From NCBI GenBank assembly GCA_913061515.1, contig CAJXSF010000004.1, positions 1 to 64,000 of the forward strand: a stretch of DNA of 64,000 nucleotides, given 5' to 3'. The position numbers were made by a program, and so were the translations under genes. This DNA is from an uncultured Gammaproteobacteria bacterium (lineage in GTDB: Bacteria; Pseudomonadota; Gammaproteobacteria; Pseudomonadales; Pseudohongiellaceae). This document shows positions 1-11,364 of the stretch, one piece after another (position 1 is the first letter of the stretch; the number at the start of each line of letters is the position of its first letter). The notes under the pieces are model-generated. The model saw only the letters and a list, made by a program, of their open reading frames with translations. It was not told the origin of the DNA and searched no databases.

Positions 1-48
1 TCTACACTAGATCGCTCGTCGGCAGCGTCAGATGTGTATAAGAGACAG
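1..48 (+). other. Illumina Nextera adapter with i5 index (artefact)
   Basis: These bases match the Nextera read-1 adapter layout. Positions 1-7 are the tail of the P5 flow-cell sequence, 8-15 are an 8-base index (TAGATCGC, the commonly used 501 i5 index), 16-29 are the read-1 tail, and 30-48 are the Tn5 mosaic end ending in AAGAGACAG. Genomic sequence starts at 49. This is untrimmed library sequence at a contig end, not biology. Confidence 0.97.
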
Positions 49-2714
49 ATCTGTAGCAATGCTGGAATTAAGAATAAATCACTTAGTAGGGCAACGAAAA
101 TAGCCAATGATCCAAAAAAGCCAATTTTTGCCATGCCTAGGTAATCAGAAAAACTCAGAATTGCAAAACCTAAGCCTAATACCATGGTCGTGTACATCAC
201 CGCTTTGCCAACATTGGTAATCGTGCTTTCAAGGGCTTGCGCCATGCTGCGCGTGTGAATCAATTCAAGCCGATAATGAGTCATGAAATGAATAGTATCA
301 TCAACGGCGATGCCGATTATGACTGGCGCAATCATCAATGTGTCTGTGTCTAGCGGAATGTCGAGCAGCCCCATCAAACCAAAACTTAACAAGGCAGGCA
401 GAATATTAGGAATGATAGATAAAAGCCCACCCTGTATCGAGCCAAGGGTTAGCATCATGATGACGCAGATGACACCAAGCGCGAGCAAAAAGCTGCTGTA
501 TTGGGATTGGGCGATCTCGTCTGTGGCGCGCATCATGAGAGGAATGGAGCCTGTGACTTCGATGTTAAGCGCTGGAAACTGTGCCTCTAAGTCAGCGAAG
601 CTTGCGTCGATCTCTACGGCAAGTTCATCGAAGAACTGCTGATATTGGTACGAGCCAGCATTGTAGGCATTGATAGTGATGTGTGAGCGGCTATAGTCAT
701 CGGAGACTAGCGCGCGGCGGTCATCGGGGTTGGCACTATTGAACAGATAAAGTAACTGCGACACCATGGCTTGAGTGTCAGGCACTTGATAGAAACTGGG
801 GTCATCGTTGTTCATGATCTGATTCGTGTCTTTGACTATGTTCGCCAAAGAATGGGTGCGCGAAATTTGCTCTGGGTAGCGCTGGATGATGCGCGTTTGC
901 AGTGTGTCTACTGCCTTTAGAAGGTCGGGGTTCAACAAGCCGTCGGCAACCCCGGTGTCGATCATGATTTCCATGCTTTGCGCACCAGCCATATTCTCAT
1001 CGACAACGGTGTAGGCGACGCGCATGTCGCTGCCCTCGCGCGTTAGTTCTGCGACATTGGTGTCGATGCGCACGAGTGAGGTGCCGTATAAGCAAATTGC
1101 CAGCAGCGCGCCAAAGATGGCTAAGATTGCCGCTGGCCGTCTCGCCACAATGCGCGGCACGCTCTCAAGTATGGCTTGCTGCCAAGAGATTACGATGACT
1201 GTGAGGACGGAGACCAATGCAACATAGCCGCCGATAACGGGGCCTAATAGGCTAAAAATGAAAGCGGCGTACACTAGCCACACCACGCCCTTCATAGGCA
1301 GTGCAAGCGACTGCCAATAGTGCGCGAGACGGCCAAAACCTGAGGGTTTCTTCTGTTCACTTCCCGGGTGCCAGACACTCAACAGAATCGGCAATAGCAC
1401 CATCGTGAAGAACAGTGCCATAAACACCCCCAGCGCCGACATTACGCCAAAAACGCGAATGGGGAGAAGGTCTGAATAGCTCAGCGCTAACACGCCTGCC
1501 ATGGTCGTAATGGTGGTAATGAAAATCGCCAGACCAGTTTTTTCATAAGCACTATAGAGCGCATCTTCATGGTTTTTTCCTTCCCGTCGAAAAGAGAAGT
1601 AAGCACTCATCACATGCACGCAATCGGCGATACCCACAGCAAAGATTAGCAAGCAGGTTAAAGCCACCATGGTCGACAGTGCGACCCCCATCCATGAGGT
1701 GGCTCCCCATGTCCAGGCAAGGCTAAGTGCGATAGTAAGAATCGGCCAAATCACTGCGCTTAGCGAACGAAATAACGCCCAAAGTAGGGCCACGAAAATG
1801 CAGATCATTACCCCGCCGAGCAATGCAAGTTGCATCATCGTGCGGTTAACAAATTCCATCAACGGAGGATTGCCAACCGGATAGAACTCGAGTGCAGTCT
1901 CATAAGGCGTGTAGGCCGCTTTCAAGGCGTTGAAAAACCGGCTGTAGGCAAACATGTCGACAACTTGAAAGGGGATGTCTTGCACCTGGGCGTCTTCATC
2001 AAAACTCAAGGTGAAATTGTCTGGGTCATCGAAAGCGCTGAAGCTGCTATCCAAAGAGATCGATGCGGAATCGATCTGGGGAGTGAAACCCTCGACGGGT
2101 TCTGCACCAAAAATAGTTTGAATGACAATGCCCGCATATTGCCCGTCTTCTGAATAGAACAATAAGCGAAAGTCATCCTCTTTCATGGCCTTGTCGCGCA
2201 CGGTTTGCATTTCTGCCGACGTACTAGGCAGCGGATTGGGAATGAGGCGTTCGGAGCGAAGTGTGTCGGCATCACTGCGTTGAATCCGAATATTGCTTAA
2301 GGATTGGACGCGGCGGATTTTGCCAAGCTCGGCGACATCGACCGTGACGCCATTGACTTGCGCAGGAAGGGTATCCGAGTCTAAGGTTTGCCAGTTTTCT
2401 AGATCATCGGTTAATTGTGCAATCGCGTTGAGCGATTCTCTAGAGAATACATCACCATCTTGTGCACGGTAGACCAGGAAGACGGAGTCGTCGCTGCCAA
2501 ACTGTTCACGAAATTCATTGAGCGCTTCAATAGCAGGGTCGTCCTGATCGATGAAGCTATCAATTGTCATGTCGAGCGAGGTGTGGGTATATGCCCCATA
2601 GATCATGAATGCGGTGGAAGCTAGTAAAAACGTTAATACTAGCCAGCGTGCTTTCAAGACCAGAGTAGGGATAGTCGCAAACCAGCGGCTCAAGGCCAAA
2701 AGTTTTTTGTCCAT
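49..2714 (-). CDS. RND-superfamily (MMPL-type) exporter, 3' end cut by contig end
   Basis: This leftward reading frame stays open from the ATG at 2712-2714 to the adapter junction, giving about 888 residues. It has the RND/MMPL plan: an N-terminal membrane helix, a large periplasmic loop, a block of helices, a second loop, and a second block of helices. The second block holds the motif GIAVDDTIHFMTHYR and ends at SDLFLIPALL, which is normally close to the C-terminus, so little is missing. Proteins of this family (COG1033) export lipids or other hydrophobic compounds across the inner membrane, driven by the proton gradient. The substrate cannot be read from the sequence. A partner gene downstream may lie beyond the contig end. 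Confidence 0.9.
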
Positions 2715-2805
2715 CTGTCCTAAACTTCCTAACGCCCTGTAGTGATCTACAGGCTTTAATTTTTTTATTGTGACGCTTTGGTTGTGCTAAAACATTGCTG
2801 TTTTT

Positions 2806-3120
2806 TTAAGGGCAGGTATAAACCCCAAAACTTTGTCTGCCGTCGGTAATTGGTGTTTCAACTACGATTCGGTTGCCACCCATATCGCCCGCCTCATTGC
2901 GTGCAAGATCGATGAGCTCTTGTTGTAGTTTCGCAGTGCCTCGTTCAACAAACACTATTTCGCTTAATGCATTCGTTGTGCTGCTGCCAATGCGTGTGCA
3001 GTTGGCTACCTGCGCCGGTGTTGCAACGGAAACGAGTTGACCGGCGGCTGTCACATTGACCCAAGTGCCGCATGCGCTAATAGCAGAACAAAGGCTTATC
3101 AATAAAACAGGTCTTAGCAT
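2806..3120 (-). CDS. DUF4156-like small lipoprotein
   Basis: This is a 104-residue protein with a short signal peptide and a lipobox (SAISAC, Cys17), so it should be lipidated and anchored in the envelope. The body resembles the DUF4156 family, with a pair of spaced cysteines (one near residue 41 and one in the C-terminal VYTCP) and the conserved AGDMGGN segment. The function of this family is not known. It is transcribed in the same direction as the RND exporter, with about 90 bp between them, and could share its transcription. Confidence 0.75.
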   Translation of the reverse strand: MLRPVLLISLCSAISACGTWVNVTAAGQLVSVATPAQVANCTRIGSSTTNALSEIVFVERGTAKLQQELIDLARNEAGDMGGNRIVVETPITDGRQSFGVYTCP

Positions 3121-3341
3121 TTAGATCTCCAATATCGAACGAATGCCCGCTAACCATGCCAGTAATGTGATCTGCGGTAAAGCGTTTGCAGAAGAAAACC
3201 CATTAATAAGGCGGAGCTTGGCAAGAGTGAATGTGGAACTATGGTACCATTCGCAGCCTTTGGCGTACCGCTAATTTTGTGAGAATCATGAAATTTGTGG
3301 GGCGCGGCAAACCAAACTATTGAATTGATGGGGGAGTGAGC

Positions 3342-4076
3342 ATGAGTAGCACAGCAGCAAAGAGCTTAGAGAGTAAGAATGTCGTTGTCATCGGCGGGAC
3401 GTCTGGCATCGGGCTGGCCACGGCGGTAGCCGCTTCGCAACTAGGGGCGAATGTGTGGGCAGTTGGCCGGTCAGCGGCGCATATCGAAAAAGCTCGGGCG
3501 CAATTGGGTGAGGCCGTTAAAATTGTCTCTGCCGATACCCATGACCAAGAGGCGCTGAAAGCGCTTTTTAAAGAGGTCGGAACGATCGATCATTTGGTCT
3601 CAGCTGCCACTGGGGCCAGCCGCACCCTCAAGCCCTTTGTGGAACAAACCGATGAGCAATTCCAAGAAGCCTTTGGCAAACTTTGGGGGTATTCAAAGGT
3701 TGTCCGTTGTGGCGTCCCTTTCATGGCCGAAGCCGGGTCGATCACTCTGGTGAGCGGCGCGCCTGCGCGCAAACTCAAGGCCAATAGCTCAGTGTTGAGC
3801 TGTGTTGGTGCTGCAGTTGAGAATTTAGTTCGGTGCCTTGCGATCGAGCTAGCCCCGATCCGGGTCAACGTCGTCTCCCCAGGCATCATTGACACGGCGC
3901 TGTTTGACGGGCTTGGTGATAAGCGTGATATGGCAGTTGCTGGGATGGTCAAAGGTCAGCTTATTGAGCGTGTCGGGCGACCAGAGGAAGTGGCAAGCGC
4001 ATTGATCTACCTAATGAATAATGGCTATGCTACGGGCACTACGGTAGACGTGGACGGCGGACAGCTGCTGCGTTAA
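3342..4076 (+). CDS. SDR-family protein lacking the catalytic Tyr/Lys
   Basis: The protein has a Rossmann-fold short-chain dehydrogenase layout: the dinucleotide motif GGTSGIG near residue 18, a central core, and the late motif RVNVVSPG. The usual YxxxK active site, which should precede the AAVENL helix, reads LSCVG here. Both catalytic residues are therefore replaced, although the nucleotide-binding end is intact. ATG at 3342 is preferred over an in-frame GTG at 3336 because a GGGGGAG ribosome site ends at 3335. It could be an atypical reductase or a binding protein. The substrate is unknown. Confidence 0.8.
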   Translation: MSSTAAKSLESKNVVVIGGTSGIGLATAVAASQLGANVWAVGRSAAHIEKARAQLGEAVKIVSADTHDQEALKALFKEVGTIDHLVSAATGASRTLKPFVEQTDEQFQEAFGKLWGYSKVVRCGVPFMAEAGSITLVSGAPARKLKANSSVLSCVGAAVENLVRCLAIELAPIRVNVVSPGIIDTALFDGLGDKRDMAVAGMVKGQLIERVGRPEEVASALIYLMNNGYATGTTVDVDGGQLLR

Positions 4077-4096
4077 GAATAATAAGAGGTTAGAGA

Positions 4097-4585
4097 ATGA
4101 GTTTTAAGCCCGTGATCTTGGTCTATGACCTAGACAATAAACTGGTAGATGAAATCGCTGCAGAGATTGGTGCCACTGGGTTGTATACCAGTATCAATAC
4201 TTATAATGAGTCCAACGCCATGGATGCGATTAAGCAATATGATCGAGGGTTTGGTTTTTTAACCAATAAACTCTCATGCGTGATTACCGGTTGGAACAAC
4301 TACAAAAAACCTCGCGATCAATTTCTTTATCGCCTGCGCGCAATAGAAAAGAGCAGCCCCTTGCGTGCTGCTACACCGGTGATCATCGTGACCGAAGATC
4401 ACCGCGAGGATCTCAAGAAGCGGGCCTTGGATAGGAGTGATGGCGCCGCGTGTGGCTATTTGCACCCTGATACCTTTAGGCAGTCACTGACCGAGATGCT
4501 GCACAAAGTGGTGTTTCAAAAAGGCGAGGTGGAGCTAAACCGGCTCGCCTTGGAAGAGCTCAACGGGGCTAGTCAGTACGACTAA
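4097..4585 (+). CDS. Receiver-like protein with degenerate phosphorylation site
   Basis: This is a 162-residue stand-alone protein that follows the alternating beta/alpha pattern of a CheY-type receiver domain. An acidic cluster (YDLD, residues 10-13) comes after strand 1. The strand that should end in the phosphorylated Asp reads CVITGW, and the conserved C-terminal Lys-Pro is replaced by HP (CGYLHP). It may therefore be a pseudo-receiver that signals by binding rather than by phosphate. It lies 20 bp after the SDR gene, probably in the same transcript, and its 3' end overlaps the convergent symporter gene by 4 bp. Confidence 0.6.
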   Translation: MSFKPVILVYDLDNKLVDEIAAEIGATGLYTSINTYNESNAMDAIKQYDRGFGFLTNKLSCVITGWNNYKKPRDQFLYRLRAIEKSSPLRAATPVIIVTEDHREDLKKRALDRSDGAACGYLHPDTFRQSLTEMLHKVVFQKGEVELNRLALEELNGASQYD

Positions 4586-6009
4586 GCTTCGCTGCCGGCC
4601 CTGAGGGGCTCGGCAGGCTTGCTTACGCGGCTACCTACTGCATAGATTAGCAAGCCGAATAGAATGCCTGGCATACCTTCATAAACCGCGCCTGCCAACC
4701 CAGCCCAGCGCCAAATAATCGCTACTAATAAGCCGCCGATCATCATGGTCAACGCGAGCTTTTCACTAGGGCGTTGCCCAAAGCACAACACGAGCAATAG
4801 TGGGGCAAAGGCGCTGGCTAACGCAGACCAAGCCATAATCACCAGTGCGAACACGCTCTGTTCTTCGCTAAACGTGAGTGCCAAGGCAATTGCGGTCATC
4901 CCCAGAGTCGATAGCCGGATCAAGAGGCTCGATTCAATCTTGTTTTTCAATAAGTCGTTACTCAGCGCTGACGAGCAACTCAATATGAGGGAGTCGGCGG
5001 TGGAGATCGTGGCGGCGAAGATGCCAGCTAACACTAAGCCCACCAACGGCCCCGGCAGCAATTCCAATGCCATAGTAGGCAGTGCCAGTTCGGCATCAAA
5101 TTCCGCGGGGTTGTTCAGTAGAATGCGCGCCAATAAGCCAACGCCGATTGCCATGCAATAGAACACCGTAAACCAAACATAGTAATACACACGTGCACGG
5201 CGCATCTGGTCGGCATTACCCAGTGCGGCAAAACGAATCATGATATGCGGTTGGCCGATCACTGAAAGGCCTGCGAACATCCAGCTGGCCGCGAATAAGA
5301 TGCCGCCCCCTATGCCGGGGAATGGGAGGTCTTGCGGATACCAATCGAGAAAATGTTCAATAGCGCCCATTTGTTCGCTAGCACCGGCAAAGCCGCCGCT
5401 TGCGTTAAGCCCCACGGTTAGCAATAAGGCCATGGCGCATACCATGACCACCGATTGTGCTGCATCCGTCCAAATTGACGCTCTGATGCCGCCTGAGAAG
5501 CAGTAAGCAACGACGATGATGGACCCTAAAACAGCGCCTGCCCAAATAGGCCAGTCGAGCAGCACGCTCAAGGCTTTGCTGCCTGCGATTAATTGCGCAC
5601 TCGCATAGGCTAAAAGAAACATCAAGGTGATGACTGCCGCGACGCGGCGCAAAGTCGTGTAATGCCGCCCAAAACCCCAGTTGCTCAGCATGCCTGCATA
5701 GCTAGATTCCCCTGATTTGGCGGCGGCTTCACGCAGTTTATGATGCACATAGAGCGAGGCCATAAAGTCACCAGCGATCCACCCGACCATGAGCCAAATT
5801 GAGGCAAGCCCGGTGGCATAGGTGTAGCCAATGGCTCCGATGAACATATAACCACTGTTGTTGGTGGCAACGGCAGACAAGCCGACGAGGGAAGGGGGGA
5901 CGCTTTGATCAGCGAGGTAATAGTCGCGACTGGTGCCGCGACTTTTACGAGCAGCGCTAATACCGATCAGAACAAACGCAAGAAGGCAGATGATAAAACT
6001 TACAAGCAT
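4582..6009 (-). CDS. Sodium:solute symporter (SSF family)
   Basis: This is a 475-residue integral membrane protein with about 13 hydrophobic segments. The N-terminal features are typical of PutP-like SSF carriers (YYLADQSVPPSLVGLSAVATNNSGY), and the core region has SADSLILSCSSALSNDLL. These carriers take up small solutes with Na+. It is the last gene in the leftward ect cluster, 45 bp downstream of ectC. Uptake of ectoine, proline or a related compatible solute is therefore a reasonable inference, but the substrate is not shown by the sequence. Confidence 0.88.
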   Translation of the reverse strand: MLVSFIICLLAFVLIGISAARKSRGTSRDYYLADQSVPPSLVGLSAVATNNSGYMFIGAIGYTYATGLASIWLMVGWIAGDFMASLYVHHKLREAAAKSGESSYAGMLSNWGFGRHYTTLRRVAAVITLMFLLAYASAQLIAGSKALSVLLDWPIWAGAVLGSIIVVAYCFSGGIRASIWTDAAQSVVMVCAMALLLTVGLNASGGFAGASEQMGAIEHFLDWYPQDLPFPGIGGGILFAASWMFAGLSVIGQPHIMIRFAALGNADQMRRARVYYYVWFTVFYCMAIGVGLLARILLNNPAEFDAELALPTMALELLPGPLVGLVLAGIFAATISTADSLILSCSSALSNDLLKNKIESSLLIRLSTLGMTAIALALTFSEEQSVFALVIMAWSALASAFAPLLLVLCFGQRPSEKLALTMMIGGLLVAIIWRWAGLAGAVYEGMPGILFGLLIYAVGSRVSKPAEPLRAGSEA

Positions 6010-6053
6010 GGTGACTCCGGGCTATTGTTACTGAGCGATATTGGCGCTTGAAA

Positions 6054-6440
6054 TTACTCCGTTATTAAGGGGTATGAGCCATCTTCATTGTGCGTTTCTT
6101 GGCCTGTAATCGGCGGGTTGAACACACACGCTAAGCTCAGCTCTTCTTCGGCATACAAGATGTGCTTGTCATGCTGATCGAGAATATACAGAGTGCCAGG
6201 GCTAATCTCATGAACGCTATCGTCCGCAAGATTCTTGATGCGCCCTTTACCAGACATGCAGTACACCGATTCCAAATGCTGTTGATAATGCATATGGGTT
6301 TCTGTGCCGGCAAAGATGGTGGTGATGTGGAAAGAGAAGCCCATCTTGTCGTTAGCCAACAACATGCGCACACTCTGCCACGTCTCCGAGCGCACGCAGC
6401 GCTCGGAGTTTTCGCAGTCTTTTAAATTTCTAACAATCAT
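6054..6440 (-). CDS. ectC: L-ectoine synthase EctC
   Basis: The 128-residue length and sequence match EctC, a small cupin enzyme that cyclises N-gamma-acetyl-L-2,4-diaminobutyrate to ectoine. Recognisable segments are the N-terminal MIVRNL, the cupin strands around HYQQHLESVYCMSG, and the C-terminal ACVFNPP-TG-E end with the usual acidic tail. It follows ectB by 17 bp in the ectABC order and is cytoplasmic. Confidence in identity is high because of family length, sequence and operon position. Confidence 0.97.
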   Translation of the reverse strand: MIVRNLKDCENSERCVRSETWQSVRMLLANDKMGFSFHITTIFAGTETHMHYQQHLESVYCMSGKGRIKNLADDSVHEISPGTLYILDQHDKHILYAEEELSLACVFNPPITGQETHNEDGSYPLITE

Positions 6441-6457
6441 TCGTTCCTATCCTTTGC

Positions 6458-8394
<1,937 letters not shown>

Positions 8395-8420
8395 AAATAA
8401 TAACGAAATTAATGTGATAC

Positions 8421-8438
8421 GATTCCAATATCGGAACG
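8421..8438. promoter_or_regulatory. Candidate operator in the ectA/MarR divergent promoter region
   Basis: In the 107-bp gap between divergent ectA and the MarR gene there is a dyad: TTCC at 8423, six bases, then GGAA at 8433. MarR-type regulators bind short inverted repeats of this kind in divergent promoters. The position would allow one protein to control both transcripts. This is an inference from location and symmetry only. Confidence 0.4.
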
Positions 8439-8501
8439 CATCCTAACAAAAAAATACTTTGATGTCTAAATATAATTAGGTGTAATCACTCGAGGTGTAA
8501 G

Positions 8502-9071
8502 TTGAAAAGCAATCAGCAATCCGCTGTAACACAAGCAATAATGCGGCCTGAACCGAATTTGACGGGCACGGAAAAACGCCAAAATGAAGTTGAATTTGAA
8601 CAAGTGTTAAAAGCGATTAGGCGGGTGATTCGCGCCACAGATTTGCATTCGCGGCAGGTCACTAGAATGTCAGGGCTAACCTCATCACAGCTCATTCTTT
8701 TGAAGGTCGTGCGGGACAATAAACTATCGACTATTAGTGAGTTAGCGAACAATATCAGCTTAAGCCAAGCGACATTGACCTCTATTTTGGATCGATTGGA
8801 AAAATCGGGGCTAGTGAAGCGTGAACGCTCGGAGCTTGATAAGCGAAAAGTCAGTGTGCGCCTTACTGATGAGGGTGTTTCAGTGTTGGAGATGGCACCA
8901 GAGCCTTTGCAAGATACATTCGTACGTCAGTTTGCGGCGCTAAAGGATTGGGAGCGCAGCATGATCTTAGCGTCATTGCAGCGCGTTGCCGAGATGATGG
9001 ACGCTGGCGACATTGATGCCTCACCACTTTTGGATGTTGGTAGCCTGGACCGATCGAGCCCTGCGCTATAG
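8502..9071 (+). CDS. MarR-family regulator, probable ectoine repressor (EctR-like)
   Basis: This is a 189-residue MarR-family winged-helix protein. The helix-turn-helix region is visible in STISELANNISLSQATLTSILDRLEKSGLV, followed by the wing with RERSELDKRKVSVRLTDEG. It is transcribed away from ectABC. In methylotrophs and other halotolerant bacteria a divergent MarR protein, EctR1, represses the ect operon, and this gene has the same placement. The start is taken as TTG 8502 because a GAGG ribosome site lies about 7 bases upstream; an ATG at 8541 is the alternative. Confidence 0.85.
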   Translation: MKSNQQSAVTQAIMRPEPNLTGTEKRQNEVEFEQVLKAIRRVIRATDLHSRQVTRMSGLTSSQLILLKVVRDNKLSTISELANNISLSQATLTSILDRLEKSGLVKRERSELDKRKVSVRLTDEGVSVLEMAPEPLQDTFVRQFAALKDWERSMILASLQRVAEMMDAGDIDASPLLDVGSLDRSSPAL

Positions 9072-9088
9072 GGCGCAGGGAATTGTTT

Positions 9089-9667
9089 TTAGGAATTGCG
9101 CAGTTTTTTGACCTCTTGATAGCGAAAGCAGGTGCTCACGTGGTCATTGACCATGCCGGTGGCTTGCATATGGGCGTAGCAAATAGTCGAGCCCACGAAT
9201 TTGAAGCCGCGCTTTTTCAGATCTTTCGATAAGGCATCGCTGATCGGCGAGGTAGCAGGCACATCGGCCATGGTTTGGCGTTTGCCATCGACAACTTTGC
9301 CGCCAACGAATGACCACATATATTGGTCAAAGCTACCAAACTCTTTTTGCACCGCAAGAAACGCCACAGCATTGCTGCGCAAGGAGTAAAGCTTCAAGCG
9401 ATTGCGAATGAGCCCTGTATCTAAAAGGCGTTCCTCGATCTCGGCATCACTCATCTTAGCGACTTTTTTGGGGTCAAAATTATAAAAGCGTTTGCGGTAG
9501 TGCTCGCGTTTGCGCAAGACTGTAATCCAGCTCAGGCCAGCTTGTTGGCACTCTAAACTGAGAAACTCAAACAATGTTCGTTCATCATGGACGGGAACGC
9601 CCCATTCCGTGTCATGGTAGGCCACGTATAAAGGGTCTGAACCGGCCCAACTGCAGCGATCGCTCAT
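9089..9667 (-). CDS. tag: DNA-3-methyladenine glycosylase I
   Basis: The 192-residue protein matches Tag, the cytoplasmic base-excision enzyme that removes 3-methyladenine from alkylated DNA. Family features include the N-terminal RCSWAGSDPLYVAYHDTEWG, the FEFLSLECQQAGLSW segment, and the C-terminal zinc-ligand region with CYAHMQATGMVNDH. ATG 9667 is chosen over a longer frame to 9718 because it begins at the conserved N-terminus and has an AAGGAAG ribosome site 6 bases upstream. It ends convergently with the MarR gene, 18 bp apart. Confidence 0.95.
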   Translation of the reverse strand: MSDRCSWAGSDPLYVAYHDTEWGVPVHDERTLFEFLSLECQQAGLSWITVLRKREHYRKRFYNFDPKKVAKMSDAEIEERLLDTGLIRNRLKLYSLRSNAVAFLAVQKEFGSFDQYMWSFVGGKVVDGKRQTMADVPATSPISDALSKDLKKRGFKFVGSTICYAHMQATGMVNDHVSTCFRYQEVKKLRNS

Positions 9668-9790
9668 AAACATCTTCCTTTTGTTGATCCTGTCACAAGC
9701 ATAGCCTAAATCGAGCAAATCGCCGACTAGTCAGCAGGGTTGCGCTCGTTTTACACTGAAAGCTCTATGTTGAAGAAAGGACGCTCCATA

Positions 9791-11362
9791 ATGACAGTAT
9801 TTCCAAGCAAAGCGGTGCAAGCCTTTATAGGCGGTCTATTGCTCGCCGCGTTGGGCGCGTGCGCCGTTAACCCCGTGACTGGGCAACGTGAAATCAGCTT
9901 TATTTCAGAGCAGCGCGAACTGACGATAGGGCAGCAGCAGTATTTGCCCTCACAACAAGGGCAGGGCGGTGAGCTTAGTGTCGACCCGCAGCTTTCGGCC
10001 TATGTGCAAGAGGTTGGTAATCGTTTGGCCGCGGTTAGTGATAGGCAATTGCCCTATGAATTTGTCGTGCTCAATAACTCCGTACCCAATGCCTGGGCAT
10101 TGCCAGGGGGCAAGATTGCCGTCAATAGAGGCTTGTTGGTGGAGTTAAACAGTGAGGCCGAGCTTGCCGCCGTTTTGGGGCACGAGATTGTGCATGCGGC
10201 GGCACGCCATGGCGCACAGGCGATGGAGCGGGGCATGTTATTGCAAGGGGCCATGGTGGTCGGGGCAATAGCGGTGCAGGGCAGTGAGTATGCTGACTAC
10301 GCGGTCGGTGGTGCACAGCTTGGCGCGCAATTGCTCACCCAACGCTATGGCCGTGAGGCCGAGCGCGAGTCCGATGCCTATGGCATTCGCTATATGACCA
10401 AAGCTGGCTATGACCCTGCCGCGGCGATTAGTCTGCAGGAGACTTTTGTGCGGCTCTCACAAGGCCAAGGCAGCAGTAACTGGCTCGATGGCTTGTTCGC
10501 CTCGCACCCGCCTTCGCAAGAGCGTGTACAGAACAATCGACTGCTAGTGGCCGAACTGCGTGCAGAGGGTATTACTGGCGGCGAGCTTGGGGTTGAACGC
10601 TATCAAGAGGCCACGCAGTTTCTACGTGAATCAAAACCCGCCTACGATGCGTTTGATGAAGCAGAGCAGCTCATTGCACAAGACCGTTTAGAAGAAGCAT
10701 CACGGCGTTTGGACACGGCGTTAAGCCTAGTGCCCAATGAGGCACGTTTTCTTGGCCTGCAAGCAGACATCTTGGTCTATCAGCGCCGCTATGAAGCAGC
10801 GGTGGCTGAATATGATCGTGCGATTGCGCAGGACCCTAATTATTTCGATTACTACCTAGGTCGCGGGGTCGCTTATTCACGTCAGGGTCAGGAGCAACGC
10901 GCCACCAGAGACCTGCAAGCGAGTATCAAATTATTGCCCACGGCCTTGGCAATGACTGAACTGGGTGACCTGTCACTACAGAGCAATGACCGTGCAGTGG
11001 CCAAACAGTATTACCAGATAGCGGCCGAAGCGCAGGGGGCGATTGGTGAGCGATCACGCTCAGCATTTATGCAATTAGATATAGCGGACAACCCTGGGCA
11101 GTACATTAGTGTGCAAGCCTATGTCACGGCGCAGGGGCGCTTAGTGGCAAGAGCGCAGAATACCTCGCCAATGCCTGTGCGCAGTGTGCGTGTGGAGTTT
11201 CGCGCCATCATCAATGGGCAGGAAGTGGGCCGCGCCGCCGTGCTGCCACTATTAAACCCAGGGCAGAGCGGCGACGTGGATTCTGGCTTAAGCTACCCCG
11301 AAGGAGTCGCGCCGAGCGCTGGCCAAGTGAGCGTGCAAGTCACTAGTGCCAGCGTCGATTAA
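9791..11362 (+). CDS. M48-family metallopeptidase with TPR domain, lipoprotein (BepA-like)
   Basis: A signal peptide ends in the lipobox LGAC (Cys24), so the protein is probably lipid-anchored in the periplasm. The zinc site HEIVH is at residues 131-135, with the third ligand in EAERESDAYG. After the peptidase domain come tetratricopeptide-type helices (about 300-420) and a C-terminal beta-rich part. The layout resembles BepA/YfgC, which removes misassembled outer-membrane proteins, although the extra C-terminal domain is unusual. ATG 9791 is preferred to upstream starts because it sits directly before the signal peptide with an AAAGGA site upstream. Confidence 0.85.
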   Translation: MTVFPSKAVQAFIGGLLLAALGACAVNPVTGQREISFISEQRELTIGQQQYLPSQQGQGGELSVDPQLSAYVQEVGNRLAAVSDRQLPYEFVVLNNSVPNAWALPGGKIAVNRGLLVELNSEAELAAVLGHEIVHAAARHGAQAMERGMLLQGAMVVGAIAVQGSEYADYAVGGAQLGAQLLTQRYGREAERESDAYGIRYMTKAGYDPAAAISLQETFVRLSQGQGSSNWLDGLFASHPPSQERVQNNRLLVAELRAEGITGGELGVERYQEATQFLRESKPAYDAFDEAEQLIAQDRLEEASRRLDTALSLVPNEARFLGLQADILVYQRRYEAAVAEYDRAIAQDPNYFDYYLGRGVAYSRQGQEQRATRDLQASIKLLPTALAMTELGDLSLQSNDRAVAKQYYQIAAEAQGAIGERSRSAFMQLDIADNPGQYISVQAYVTAQGRLVARAQNTSPMPVRSVRVEFRAIINGQEVGRAAVLPLLNPGQSGDVDSGLSYPEGVAPSAGQVSVQVTSASVD

Positions 11363-11364
11363 GC

